Assembly: GCA_030430975.1 (NCBI GenBank)
Contig: JAUIKB010000128.1
Coordinates: forward strand, 1 to 9,888
Origin: Polyangia bacterium
GTDB taxonomy: Bacteria; Myxococcota_A; Polyangia; Polyangiales; Polyangiaceae
Direction of reading: 5' to 3'
DNA: 9,888 nt
Of the stretch, positions 1-7,321 are shown one piece after another. A program made the position numbers and the translations under genes. The notes beneath the pieces are model-generated. The model worked only from the letters and a program-made list of their open reading frames with translations. It was not told the origin of the DNA and ran no database searches. Within the stretch, counting starts at the first letter, position 1. Each line of letters starts with the position of its first letter.

Positions 1-446
1 ATGGATAGGCGCGCCATGATCGAATCAAGGATGCCGCCTACCTCACCAGCCTGAACCAGGTTAACGAACAGCTCATCGAACACCTTCGGATGACGACGCA
101 GTGAATCGCTAAACGTCGCGCCCTGTTCGACGCTGCTCTTGACGTCCCTCAACACCCCGGCGAACACCTTGTTCGGCTGTTGACCGGCCAAGATATCCAG
201 ACACTGGACCAGCGGGAGGCCAGCGTCGATCATTGTGGCGAACAGCCGTGTAAAGGTAACTAGATCCTTGACGGCAACGCCCGAGCCGAACGAGATGCTG
301 AGCGCGGCGAACTTCTTTCGGACCTTGACAGGGCTGAGCTGCTGCTGCCGGAGGCGCTGATTGACTGCTTCCGCGTCATCCGCCTCCATGACGCCTTTGC
401 GAACTTCTCCGCTGCGGGCGCGCGCTTCCCAAGCAAACTCAGCCAT
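1..446 (-). CDS. pilC: Type IV pilus inner-membrane platform protein PilC, N-terminal part (cut by left edge)
   Basis: The minus strand reads 148 codons without a stop from an ATG at 444-446 to the left edge, where the gene is cut. PilC is the polytopic inner-membrane platform of the type IV pilus. It works with the PilB and PilT motor ATPases in pilus extension and retraction, which drives twitching or social motility. The fragment has the usual short soluble N-terminus (residues 1-45, starting MAEFAWEARARSG) and then the first T2SSF domain from about residue 58. Family-typical stretches are KDLVTFTRLFATMIDAGLPL (60-79) and LFVNLVQAGEVGGILD (126-141). These fit PilC better than GspF, though a GspF-type paralogue is not excluded. 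Full PilC is about 400 residues, so roughly a third is visible. An AGAG sequence lies four bases before the start. The gene is divergent from the hydrolase at 566, so it is not directly downstream of pilT here. Confidence 0.9.
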   Translation of the reverse strand, partial: MAEFAWEARARSGEVRKGVMEADDAEAVNQRLRQQQLSPVKVRKKFAALSISFGSGVAVKDLVTFTRLFATMIDAGLPLVQCLDILAGQQPNKVFAGVLRDVKSSVEQGATFSDSLRRHPKVFDELFVNLVQAGEVGGILDSIMARLS

Positions 447-496
447 CTCGCTCTTTTCTCTACCGGCCACCGTGGTCCGGCAATGCCTTATTCGCA

Positions 497-526
497 AAGG
501 TACCGCGCCTCCCCCCACACGGTCAA
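497..526 (-). promoter_or_regulatory. Candidate sigma70-type promoter for pilC
   Basis: On the minus strand TTGACC (521-526, five of six matches to the -35 consensus) is followed after 18 bases by TACCTT (497-502, three of six matches to -10). Transcription would start near 490, giving a leader of about 45 bases before the pilC ATG. The call rests on consensus matching only; the -10 is weak, but the location in the divergent spacer is right. Confidence 0.4.
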
Positions 527-565
527 AATCGCCACGAAACCCCTGTGCTCCCGTATGGTGGTGGC

Positions 566-1663
566 ATGCGCGTTCAAGGTTTCGAGTGGTCGGACGCGCT
601 CGCGCGAACCCTCGAGCAACACCTGCCCGGCGCCGCCCCCGGCGGCCAGGTCGCCGCCATTGGACCCCGCGGCGCATGGCACGCGCACTCGGGCCACGTC
701 TCGGGGCGCGGATCGGCACTTGTCGACGATCGCACTGTTTTCGACCTGGCATCCGTCACCAAGCCGGTCCTGGCGCTCGGTGTGGCGCGCGCTGTCCGGC
801 GGGGGTGGTTCGAGTGGCGAACACCACTCGCGGATTTGCTGCCGTCCGTCGGTGATTCGCCGGCGGGTCGAGCCAGCGTCGCGGCACTGCTCTCACATCG
901 TGCTGGCCTCGCGGCACATATCGAACTGTTCGCGGGCGAACCCACACCGCTGACGCCAATGGATGACCCGAGCCGAGTCCGCGCGCTTCGCGTCGCGGCA
1001 ACCAGCCTCAGGCCGCAGGTGACGGACCCGAACTCAGAGCCGCTGTACAGCGACCTCGGCTACCTGTTGGTGGGCGCTGCCATGATGAAAGCTGGCGCCG
1101 ACCCGCTGGACGAGTACCTGGATGCTGAGGTTTCCCAACCGCTGGGACTGGGCTGTGGCTCCGCGCGTCTGCTCGGACTGCCCACAACCAACACGGCACC
1201 CACGGAGCGCACGGCGCGGCGCGGCGGCTTGGTGTGCGGCGCGGTGCACGACGAGAACGCTTGGGTCCTCGCCGGTTCCGGCATCGCCGGGCACGCCGGG
1301 CTGTTCGGCACAGCCAAGGATCTCGCGCGCCTCGGCGACGCGCTCCTCGACGCGCAGCGCGGACATCGACCTGACTGGCTGGACGCCGACGAGCTCGCCG
1401 TCTTGCTCCGCACCCGCCCCGGCGGCACGCTCAGACTCGGATTCGACGGCATCACCCCTGGCGCCTCCAGCGCTGGATCACGGTGCTCACCGGATACGTT
1501 TGGCCATCTCGGCTTCACGGGAACGAGTCTATGGTGCGACCCCCGGGCCGGCGCCGTGGTGGCTCTCGTGACGAATCGAGTCCATCCGACCCGAGAAAAC
1601 ACGCAAATTCGCCGAATTCGGCCGCTGATCCACGACGCCGCCTGGGGCGCCGTTCTGGGATGA
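566..1663 (+). CDS. Serine hydrolase, beta-lactamase / class C penicillin-binding protein fold
   Basis: This is a 365-residue enzyme of the beta-lactamase superfamily (esterases, D-aminopeptidases and PBP-like carboxypeptidases). Visible motifs are the nucleophile SVTK (63-66, SxxK), the LSHRAGL strand that follows it (109-115), YSD (161-163) in the place of the YxN triad, and HLGFTGTS (314-321) as the KTG-like box. GAVHDENA (226-233) and NRVHPTREN (337-345) are typical of a subfamily of uncharacterised serine hydrolases. No signal peptide or membrane segment is evident, so it looks cytoplasmic, unlike true PBPs. I chose the ATG at 566. An in-frame GTG at 545 would add seven residues and neither start has a good Shine-Dalgarno. 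TATGGT (554-559) sits where a -10 would give a leaderless message starting at this ATG, but that is speculative. The gene is divergent from pilC. The substrate cannot be predicted. Confidence 0.85.
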   Translation: MRVQGFEWSDALARTLEQHLPGAAPGGQVAAIGPRGAWHAHSGHVSGRGSALVDDRTVFDLASVTKPVLALGVARAVRRGWFEWRTPLADLLPSVGDSPAGRASVAALLSHRAGLAAHIELFAGEPTPLTPMDDPSRVRALRVAATSLRPQVTDPNSEPLYSDLGYLLVGAAMMKAGADPLDEYLDAEVSQPLGLGCGSARLLGLPTTNTAPTERTARRGGLVCGAVHDENAWVLAGSGIAGHAGLFGTAKDLARLGDALLDAQRGHRPDWLDADELAVLLRTRPGGTLRLGFDGITPGASSAGSRCSPDTFGHLGFTGTSLWCDPRAGAVVALVTNRVHPTRENTQIRRIRPLIHDAAWGAVLG

Positions 1664-1699
1664 ACCTTACTGAAATGAATAGACTTTTTGTAGGGATCG

Positions 1700-1729
1700 T
1701 CGTCACCTCTGCGCAGGATTTGCTAAGCT
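1700..1729 (+). promoter_or_regulatory. Candidate extended -10 promoter for the FHA-SGNH unit
   Basis: The spacer after the serine hydrolase is richer in A and T than its surroundings. It holds TCGTCA (1700-1705, four of six matches to -35), an 18-base gap, and TGCTAAGCT (1721-1729), an extended -10 of the form TGnTAnnnT. Transcription would start near 1736, giving a leader of about 64 bases before the FHA gene. This is a consensus match only. Confidence 0.4.
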
Positions 1730-1741
1730 GACACCGACGTT

Positions 1742-1780
1742 CGCGACGCCCTGGCCGCTTGGCGGCTGGCGCGATTCGCG
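1742..1780 (+). other. Inverted repeat in the leader of the FHA gene
   Basis: Three nested complementary pairs form a hairpin in the predicted leader: CGCGA (1742-1746) with TCGCG (1776-1780), CGCC (1747-1750) with GGCG (1768-1771), and GCCGC (1754-1758) with GCGGC (1762-1766) around a TTG loop. There is a four-base bulge at 1772-1775 and a small internal loop. No T-run follows, so it is not a rho-independent terminator. It ends just before the AGGA (1783-1786) that could serve as a ribosome binding site 13 bases before the ATG. Chance pairing is common in high-GC DNA. Confidence 0.35.
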
Positions 1781-1799
1781 GCAGGATCGAAGTGCCCGA

Positions 1800-3338
1800 A
1801 TGTGGAAGCTCTCCGTCGAGGACGATCAGGCGAACAAAACGCTCGTCAATTTGGTTCGCGATGAGTACCTCGTCGGACGGGGCGAGGACGCCAACGTTCG
1901 ACTGACCGAACGCAACATTTCGCGCCGCCATGCCCAGCTCAGGCGTTCGGATACCAGCTGGGTTATCGAGGATTTGGACAGCTACAACGGCTGCTACGTC
2001 AACGGTGTGCGCGTCGGCGGTGAGCATCCGCTCGAGCACGGCGACTTAATCCAGCTTGGCGACTACCGACTCGCGTTGTCGGACGAGAGCCGGAGCGCCA
2101 CAGCGGGCGGGGCCGCAACGCTTCCGGCTGTGCCCAAGAGCCAGAGCTTGCTCGGACAACCTGACCGCTTGGTCATGCTGGTCGGTCCAACTCCCGGAAC
2201 AGAGTACGCCCTGGTCGGCGAGCGGATCTTGCTTGGTCGTGGAGAAGAATGCGACATCTGCATCAATCACTCGTCGGTCAGCCGCGTGCACGCAGAGCTG
2301 CAGCGCCTGGCGGACGGCCGCTACGAGCTGATCGATCGCGAGAGCGCCAACGGCGTCCGGGTTAACGGCGTCGACCTGCTGCGCGGGTTCGTCGACGGGC
2401 GCGACAATGTCCAACTCGGCGACGTTCGCTTCAAGTTCATCCGCGCGGGCCAGATCTACCGACCCGGCGCAGGGGAGAGTCAGCAGATCGAAGCCGTTGC
2501 ATTCGCCGAACGCACGAGTCCGCTGCCGGGCGTCGCGACCCACGCCCGGCCGCAGGGCGTCTCCTCCACGGTCAAGGCCGTGTTGGGCGTCGCTTTCCTC
2601 GCTCTGCTCGTGGTTTTGGGGATGGTCGCATTCGGCGGGTCCAAGAAATCGAACACCCTGACCACCGGACCCGAGGCGGCGTCACAATCGACCTCGGCGG
2701 ACGTGTTGGCGGAAGCGGTGAAGATCCACGCTGAGGGTCGCCTTGAAGACGCGCACGTCAAAGTGACCACGGAGATCCCGGACGACAGCAACCTCAAGCA
2801 GAGCCCCGAGTTCAAGAAGATCGAGGCGGACTGGGCGGACGCGATGTTCAAGCGCGCCGAAGGGGCAGACTCCACGGAGGTGAAGCGCGGGCTGTACGAC
2901 AAGGTCGCCAAGACCGCCACGGTCGACTCCGTTAGACGTAAGCGCGCGGCTGCCGCGGTAGCAGCGCTCGACGGTGGCGAGGCCGTCAACGTGACTGACT
3001 TGCCCAGTGCAGCGATCAAGAAGAAGGCGGCAGCCGGCGCCGATCCGGACAGCGACTTCACGATCGATGCGGTCCCGTCAGCCAAGCCGGTCGTCAAGAA
3101 GGGCATCGTTCGCAAAGATCCGTACGCGACCGGTGGGAAGAAAAAGACCGGAAGCACCGCGGAAGACCTGTTGAGCGGTAATCGACAGAAGTTGCTGCGC
3201 GCGCGCAGCACTCTGCTCGCCCGCGCCAACAGCGGCCGAGCCTCAAAGGCCGAGCTGCAGCAGCTCAAGGCGGTCTGTGGACAGTTGCGCGACGCTGCCT
3301 GTCGCGCGAAGGCCCACGCGCTGCTCGCCAACAAGTGA
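1800..3338 (+). CDS. Tandem FHA-domain single-pass membrane protein
   Basis: This 512-residue protein has two forkhead-associated domains, modules that bind phosphothreonine peptides. FHA1 (about 20-92) has GRG (26-28), SRRH (41-44) and NG (63-64). FHA2 (about 124-215) has GRG (146-148), SRVH (161-164) and NG (184-185). The residues expected to hold the phosphopeptide are therefore present in both. A linker leads to one hydrophobic segment (about 259-279). After it lies a 230-residue Ala/Lys-rich helical tail whose part at about 300-390 resembles TPR-like helical pairs. By family logic the FHA domains are cytoplasmic and the tail periplasmic. The MWKL start at ATG 1800 is the only good choice; it has AGGA 13 bases upstream. 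The stop overlaps the GTG of the SGNH hydrolase by four bases (GTGA), so the two are probably translated together. The likely partner is a Ser/Thr kinase substrate, but none is encoded here. Confidence 0.9.
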   Translation: MWKLSVEDDQANKTLVNLVRDEYLVGRGEDANVRLTERNISRRHAQLRRSDTSWVIEDLDSYNGCYVNGVRVGGEHPLEHGDLIQLGDYRLALSDESRSATAGGAATLPAVPKSQSLLGQPDRLVMLVGPTPGTEYALVGERILLGRGEECDICINHSSVSRVHAELQRLADGRYELIDRESANGVRVNGVDLLRGFVDGRDNVQLGDVRFKFIRAGQIYRPGAGESQQIEAVAFAERTSPLPGVATHARPQGVSSTVKAVLGVAFLALLVVLGMVAFGGSKKSNTLTTGPEAASQSTSADVLAEAVKIHAEGRLEDAHVKVTTEIPDDSNLKQSPEFKKIEADWADAMFKRAEGADSTEVKRGLYDKVAKTATVDSVRRKRAAAAVAALDGGEAVNVTDLPSAAIKKKAAAGADPDSDFTIDAVPSAKPVVKKGIVRKDPYATGGKKKTGSTAEDLLSGNRQKLLRARSTLLARANSGRASKAELQQLKAVCGQLRDAACRAKAHALLANK

Positions 3339-4861
3339 CTCAGCGCCCCGACGAAAGCGGCGCCGGTTCTCCCGCACCCATCGCGGTCCGCGCTGCGGTG
3401 ACAAGACGGGCTCGCCAGCCGCTCACGTCGCGCACCGTCCTGGCTGTCGCCACGCTACTGGGGTTGACCGCCGCGACATACGTCGTTCCCGGCCTCGAGC
3501 GGCTGAGGCTGTTCACGCCCGTAGTCAAATCGGGCGCGTCGACGCCGGTTGCGGTGCAAGAACCCAATCTGGTCGAAGGCGAAGCCACCATCGGCCAAGA
3601 GACCCACGCACGTCCGGAGCTGGCGCAACCGGAAGTCGTCAAGATCCCCACCAAAGCCACCGGCCCGATCGCAAAGGCGAGCCGAGACAAGCTACCCCCT
3701 ATCGACGTTGAAAAACCGCCCGTCCCGATCGAAGATCCCAGCGGAAAGGCCCTGGACGGGTTTTATCGCGCACTGGCGCAGGCGGCTTTGAAACAACCTG
3801 GCGCGATCGCGCGCGTAGCGCACTACGGCGACAGCATCGTGACGAGCGACTACGTCAGCGGAACGCTGCGCAGGAAACTGCAGAAGCAGTTCGGTGATGC
3901 TGGACATGGCTACATGTTGATGGCCAACGCTTGGCCGGCGTACTTCCACAACGACGTAACTCGATTCGCATCGAAGGGCTGGAAGGTCAGTCGGATCGTC
4001 GGGCCGCTCACTCCCGACGGTCTGTACGGCCTCGGCGGCGTGTCGTTCCGCGCCCCGCCTGGCTCGCGCGCGCGCTTCGGCACAGCCAAGCGCGGAACGT
4101 TCGGTCGTAACGTGTCGCGATTCGAGATCTCATATCTAAAGCAGCCCGGCGGCGGAAAGCTCCGCCTGTTGCTGGACAAGCAGGAGCACTCGGTGCTCGA
4201 CACCGACAGCCCAACGACCGAGGTCGCGGTCGAGGTCGTCAAGGTCCCCGACGGTGCACATGAGCTCGAGATCGTCACCATCAAGGGCTATTCGCGCGTG
4301 TTCGGCGTTGTCATGGAGCGCGACTCGTCGGGCGTCGTGCTGGACGCACTCGGCATTCAAGGAGCCAGAGTCCGGTTCCTCGACAAAATCGACGACGCCC
4401 ACTACGCCGAGCAGCTCAAGTGGCGCCGCCCGAATCTGGTCATCTTTCAGTTCGGCGCCAACGAGAGCGGTGACGGTTTCGCCTATTCGATGGCGGACTA
4501 CAACCGCACCCTCAAGGCTGTACTCGAACAGACGCGCAAGGCGCTTCCGGATGCCGGCTGTCTCGTCCTCGGCGCAATGGACCGAGCGGAAAAAAAGGCG
4601 GGCTCGCTGCGGACCATGGCGGTTATCCCGGCGATCGTCAAAGAGCAGAAGGCCGCCGCGAAAGACACCGGCTGCGCCTTCTTCAACACCTACCGAGCCA
4701 TGGGCGGCCCGGGTTCGATGGCCGCGTGGGTAAGCCGCGGCTTGGGACAGGCCGATCTAACCCACCCCACCGGCAGCGGTTCCGAAGTGATCGGGAGCTG
4801 GATCTTTCGAGCGCTGATGGCCGGCTACGATCAATACAACAGCGGAGCAGCCACGAAGTAG
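3335..4861 (+). CDS. Membrane-anchored SGNH/GDSL-family hydrolase (copy 1)
   Basis: This 508-residue protein has a short cytoplasmic N-terminus, one hydrophobic segment (about 34-52), a Pro-rich linker to about 135, and an SGNH hydrolase domain from about 140. The four catalytic blocks are visible: YGDS (164-167, nucleophile S167), GIQGAR with oxyanion Gly343, FGANES with Asn376, and DLTH with Asp474 and His477. Enzymes of this fold remove acyl groups from glycans, lipids or peptidoglycan. With the catalytic domain outside the membrane, an envelope or exopolysaccharide esterase is a reasonable inference, but the substrate is unknown. The start is a GTG inside the stop of the FHA gene (GTGA), with no Shine-Dalgarno, which suggests coupled translation; GTG at 3398 is an alternative. 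It is a paralogue of the convergent gene at 4869-6200, from which its stop codon is separated by seven bases. Confidence 0.88.
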   Translation: MTQRPDESGAGSPAPIAVRAAVTRRARQPLTSRTVLAVATLLGLTAATYVVPGLERLRLFTPVVKSGASTPVAVQEPNLVEGEATIGQETHARPELAQPEVVKIPTKATGPIAKASRDKLPPIDVEKPPVPIEDPSGKALDGFYRALAQAALKQPGAIARVAHYGDSIVTSDYVSGTLRRKLQKQFGDAGHGYMLMANAWPAYFHNDVTRFASKGWKVSRIVGPLTPDGLYGLGGVSFRAPPGSRARFGTAKRGTFGRNVSRFEISYLKQPGGGKLRLLLDKQEHSVLDTDSPTTEVAVEVVKVPDGAHELEIVTIKGYSRVFGVVMERDSSGVVLDALGIQGARVRFLDKIDDAHYAEQLKWRRPNLVIFQFGANESGDGFAYSMADYNRTLKAVLEQTRKALPDAGCLVLGAMDRAEKKAGSLRTMAVIPAIVKEQKAAAKDTGCAFFNTYRAMGGPGSMAAWVSRGLGQADLTHPTGSGSEVIGSWIFRALMAGYDQYNSGAATK

Positions 4862-4868
4862 AACGCGC

Positions 4869-6200
4869 CTACGGCACCGACGCTTGAACCGCCTCGAAGT
4901 CCGCCAGAATTGCGTCAGCGATCGCCTTGCCGAGTCGCGCATATCCGCGCGGCAGCAGATGCACACGGTCCCGCGCGGCATGGGGCGGTTGCTCATCGGC
5001 CCATCGCTTGATGCCGCCCTTGCCGCCCATCGCGTCGAACGCACTGAAGTAGCCACAGCCCAGCTTTTCGGCGGTACTGCGCTGGACCCGGTCTATCTCT
5101 ACCACCCGCGGCTTGGTTCGCCACTCCCGATCCGCGCGGTCCGTCGGACCGATCAGGAGACAGCTGATTCTTGGGTTGGCCATGCGCAGGCGCGCGACCA
5201 TCTGTTCGAACTGGGGTCCATATTTTTCCGGTGGAATATTTTCGCCGACTTCGTTCGTCCCGTACGCCAGTACCGCAAGCGCAGGGTTACGCGCCTTTGC
5301 CAGAGACTGCCAGTGCGTCTCTTCCCACGACAGTGGCGTGCCGATCCGGGCGCCATTGATGCCCAGCGTGTCCAAGACCACGCCCGGGCGCTTGGCTTCG
5401 ATGATAGCCCCGAGCAGCTCCACCGAGCCTGACTGCGCGCCCAGGACCATCTGCGTGTCGCCCGTCGTCTCGCGGCGAAGCTCCAACACTTCGTCCGGCG
5501 ACGCCGGCTTTCGCGTCTTCGCGTTGACGGTCTCGCGCTCGCTATTGCCGAGTTTGAAAGTGAAGCCGCTCGCCTCGCTGGGCAGCCGATAATACAAACG
5601 CCAGACGCTCCCGCCCGGAGCCGCGGCGCTCGCCAGCTTGAGCGTAGCCACGGCGTCGGATCCGGACACGACTGTTCGAATACCACCGAGTCCGAACGCA
5701 CCGTCCAGCTGTCGGCGCACATAAGACGGCGCCTTCGGTTGACTGCTCCAAGTACCTTCGATCGAGCTTCGAATGCCCGCGTGACGATAGCGCTTAAGCC
5801 CGACGTGAACGAACCCCGGGCCTCCGTTGCCAAACCGTTCCTGCAGTGGCTTTCGCACCGCGTCGGGCCAGAAGTCCGCCGCAGAGTGCGAGTCGCCGTA
5901 CCACAGAATGCGGACGTGACGGGCCGAACTCGGCAGCGAGCGCAAGTCGGCGAAGAAGTTATCCAGGCGAAGCTTGGAACGCACGCGCGGGCCGGGCGGC
6001 GCCGGCACTTCCGCCGCCGACTCGACGGGCGCGGCAGGGCCGCGTGCGGAGACAGCCGGCGAAGCGGTCGCTCGTGGCTCCTGAGGTCGATGAGGCTGGT
6101 GAATCGTGGCGCCCCCGCACGTCACCACGACCACACCGGCCGCAAGTACGACCACCGCGTGCCAGGGCGTCGCTGACGACTGCCTAGGCAAGCGAGTCAT
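4869..6200 (-). CDS. Exported SGNH/GDSL-family hydrolase (copy 2)
   Basis: This 443-residue paralogue of the hydrolase at 3335-4861 has a hydrophobic N-terminal segment (about 14-27) ending VVVVTCGG. That is either a signal anchor or a poor lipobox, since Thr before the Cys is unusual. A Pro/Ala-rich linker runs to about 73, then the SGNH domain: YGDS (101-104, nucleophile S104), GINGAR with Gly283, YGTNE with Asn316, and DRVH with Asp411 and His414. Shared blocks with copy 1 include GVVLDxLGIxGAR and a late AMGG motif (390-393 here). The ATG at 6198-6200 is preferred because a longer in-frame start at 6287 would lie deep inside the SDR gene, while GGAG and AAGGAG precede this ATG and the hydrophobic segment then falls at the N-terminus. 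It overlaps the SDR gene by 17 bases and is the last gene of the minus-strand unit. The substrate is unknown; an envelope or extracellular ester is inferred. Confidence 0.87.
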   Translation of the reverse strand: MTRLPRQSSATPWHAVVVLAAGVVVVTCGGATIHQPHRPQEPRATASPAVSARGPAAPVESAAEVPAPPGPRVRSKLRLDNFFADLRSLPSSARHVRILWYGDSHSAADFWPDAVRKPLQERFGNGGPGFVHVGLKRYRHAGIRSSIEGTWSSQPKAPSYVRRQLDGAFGLGGIRTVVSGSDAVATLKLASAAAPGGSVWRLYYRLPSEASGFTFKLGNSERETVNAKTRKPASPDEVLELRRETTGDTQMVLGAQSGSVELLGAIIEAKRPGVVLDTLGINGARIGTPLSWEETHWQSLAKARNPALAVLAYGTNEVGENIPPEKYGPQFEQMVARLRMANPRISCLLIGPTDRADREWRTKPRVVEIDRVQRSTAEKLGCGYFSAFDAMGGKGGIKRWADEQPPHAARDRVHLLPRGYARLGKAIADAILADFEAVQASVP

Positions 6201-7305
6201 CCGCGTGTAGCTCCGCTCCTTCGAACGGGCTGATGCCGGATTTCTGCTGGCGTACGAAACTGACCAGCTCATGCACGTAGGACTCAAACGGAGGACACTG
6301 GATGCCCGTGCCGCGCAGGATGTCGACCGTGTTGCGCATGTCGTATCGCACGGCCGTGGTCAACAGATCCATGGTGGCGGTCGGCATACGCGATACTTTG
6401 CCTAAACCCGGGGCGCGCAGCAGTGCGCGTGTAACGCCCGTTGGAATGAATCCAGACGGTAGCTTTTTGCCACCGCTGCGCGCTACGAGCTCATAGACGC
6501 GGCGGACGCTGAGCGGCCTCGGGTCGGTCAGGTGAAACGTCTTGCCTATCGCCGCGCTCTGCCGCCCGATGTGGGCGGCGGCGCGCACCACGTAGTCGAC
6601 CGGAACGAGGTTCATCGGCGAGTCTCCGCGCGTCGGCAGCGGGATCGGGAAATCCTGTGGCGAACCGAGCATCAGCAGGATCAACATGTATGGCCCATCG
6701 AAGCGATCGACCTCGCCGGTACGCGAATCGCCCACGATCTGAGCCGGCCGTATAACAATCAGCGGCAGACGATCGACATACGTGCGCACCAGACGCTCCG
6801 CCCGCGCCAAGGTTTTTTCCACAGGAGTGCGAAAACGCTGACCCGCGTTCAGCTCGCTTTCGAGAACCTGACCGGTTCGGTCTCCGCTCACGACCGTACT
6901 CGAGTGGATCACCACAGACTTGAGCTGCCTGCACATTTGCGCCAACTCCAGGATCTCACGGGTGGCGCCGATGTTGACGGCCTCGGCCATCTTGGGATCG
7001 GCGGCGGCATACGTGACCTGCGCCACGTGGTGGATACGATCAACCCGTCGAGCCACATCGCGGTACTCGGATCCGCTCAACCCGAGATCCATAGCCGCCG
7101 CGTCGCCGTCGATAATGGTCAACCGCTTGCGCTGCGATGGCGATAGCTCAGCTGCGAATTGGTCCGCTTCGCGCGTGAACTTCCCCTGCACCACCGCGTA
7201 GACCCGGACGCCGGGCTCGGTGAGCAACTGCTGGACCATCTTGCGCCCGCGGAACGAGGGAAAGCCGGTTACGAGGACAACTTCGTCGGTGCTTTTTGAC
7301 GCCAT
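6184..7305 (-). CDS. Extended SDR-like NAD(P)-binding protein (fatty acyl reductase / thioester reductase type), altered active site
   Basis: This 373-residue protein has a Rossmann-fold N-terminus and matches the extended short-chain dehydrogenase group that includes NAD-dependent epimerases and thioester or fatty acyl-CoA reductases. Landmarks are VTGFPSFRG (12-20) at the nucleotide loop, HHVAQVTY (92-99), VNIGAT (110-115), HSSTVVSG (134-141) with the SDR Ser/Thr, and RPAQIVGDSRTG (186-197). Two signature motifs deviate. The TGxxGxxG loop has Ser17 in place of its second Gly. The YxxxK pair appears as Val162 and Leu166 in PVEKTLARAE (161-170). It may bind a cofactor without normal reductase chemistry. 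I chose the ATG at 7303-7305, 16 bases after the stop of the Cys-rich gene, because an upstream in-frame start would overlap that gene and adds residues with no SDR similarity. No Shine-Dalgarno is obvious. No signal peptide is seen, so it is probably cytoplasmic. Its 3' end overlaps SGNH copy 2. Confidence 0.82.
   Translation of the reverse strand: MASKSTDEVVLVTGFPSFRGRKMVQQLLTEPGVRVYAVVQGKFTREADQFAAELSPSQRKRLTIIDGDAAAMDLGLSGSEYRDVARRVDRIHHVAQVTYAAADPKMAEAVNIGATREILELAQMCRQLKSVVIHSSTVVSGDRTGQVLESELNAGQRFRTPVEKTLARAERLVRTYVDRLPLIVIRPAQIVGDSRTGEVDRFDGPYMLILLMLGSPQDFPIPLPTRGDSPMNLVPVDYVVRAAAHIGRQSAAIGKTFHLTDPRPLSVRRVYELVARSGGKKLPSGFIPTGVTRALLRAPGLGKVSRMPTATMDLLTTAVRYDMRNTVDILRGTGIQCPPFESYVHELVSFVRQQKSGISPFEGAELHADDSLA
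6211..6221 (-). promoter_or_regulatory. Ribosome binding site deciding the start of SGNH copy 2
   Basis: Reading on the minus strand, AAGGAG (6216-6221) and GGAG (6211-6214) lie within the 3' end of the SDR gene, 15 and 10 bases before the ATG at 6198-6200. The nearer one is at a usable distance. This supports the 6200 start over the upstream in-frame ATG at 6287. Confidence 0.55.
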
Positions 7306-7321
7306 GAACAGCCGCGGCGCG

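Noticed and set aside
1060..1602. 180-codon minus-strand frame opposite the serine hydrolase
   Set aside because: The plus strand has all the motifs of the hydrolase family; this is an antisense shadow.
1660..1731. 23-codon frame starting with ATG overlapping the hydrolase stop (ATGA)
   Set aside because: It has an attractive overlap but is very short, has no recognisable feature, and runs into the candidate -10 of the next promoter. Probably chance.
2480..3334. 284-codon open frame on the minus strand opposite the FHA gene
   Set aside because: It is a mirror frame of a high-GC gene. The plus-strand frame has two clear FHA domains, and the antisense product resembles nothing and is Ala/Ser-rich.
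4862..4868. Possible bidirectional terminator between the convergent SGNH genes
   Set aside because: Only seven bases separate the stops and no GC-rich stem with a T-run was seen around them.
6201..6287. Longer N-terminus for SGNH copy 2 starting at 6287
   Set aside because: It would overlap the SDR gene by over 100 bases, place the hydrophobic segment internally and ignore the Shine-Dalgarno before 6200.
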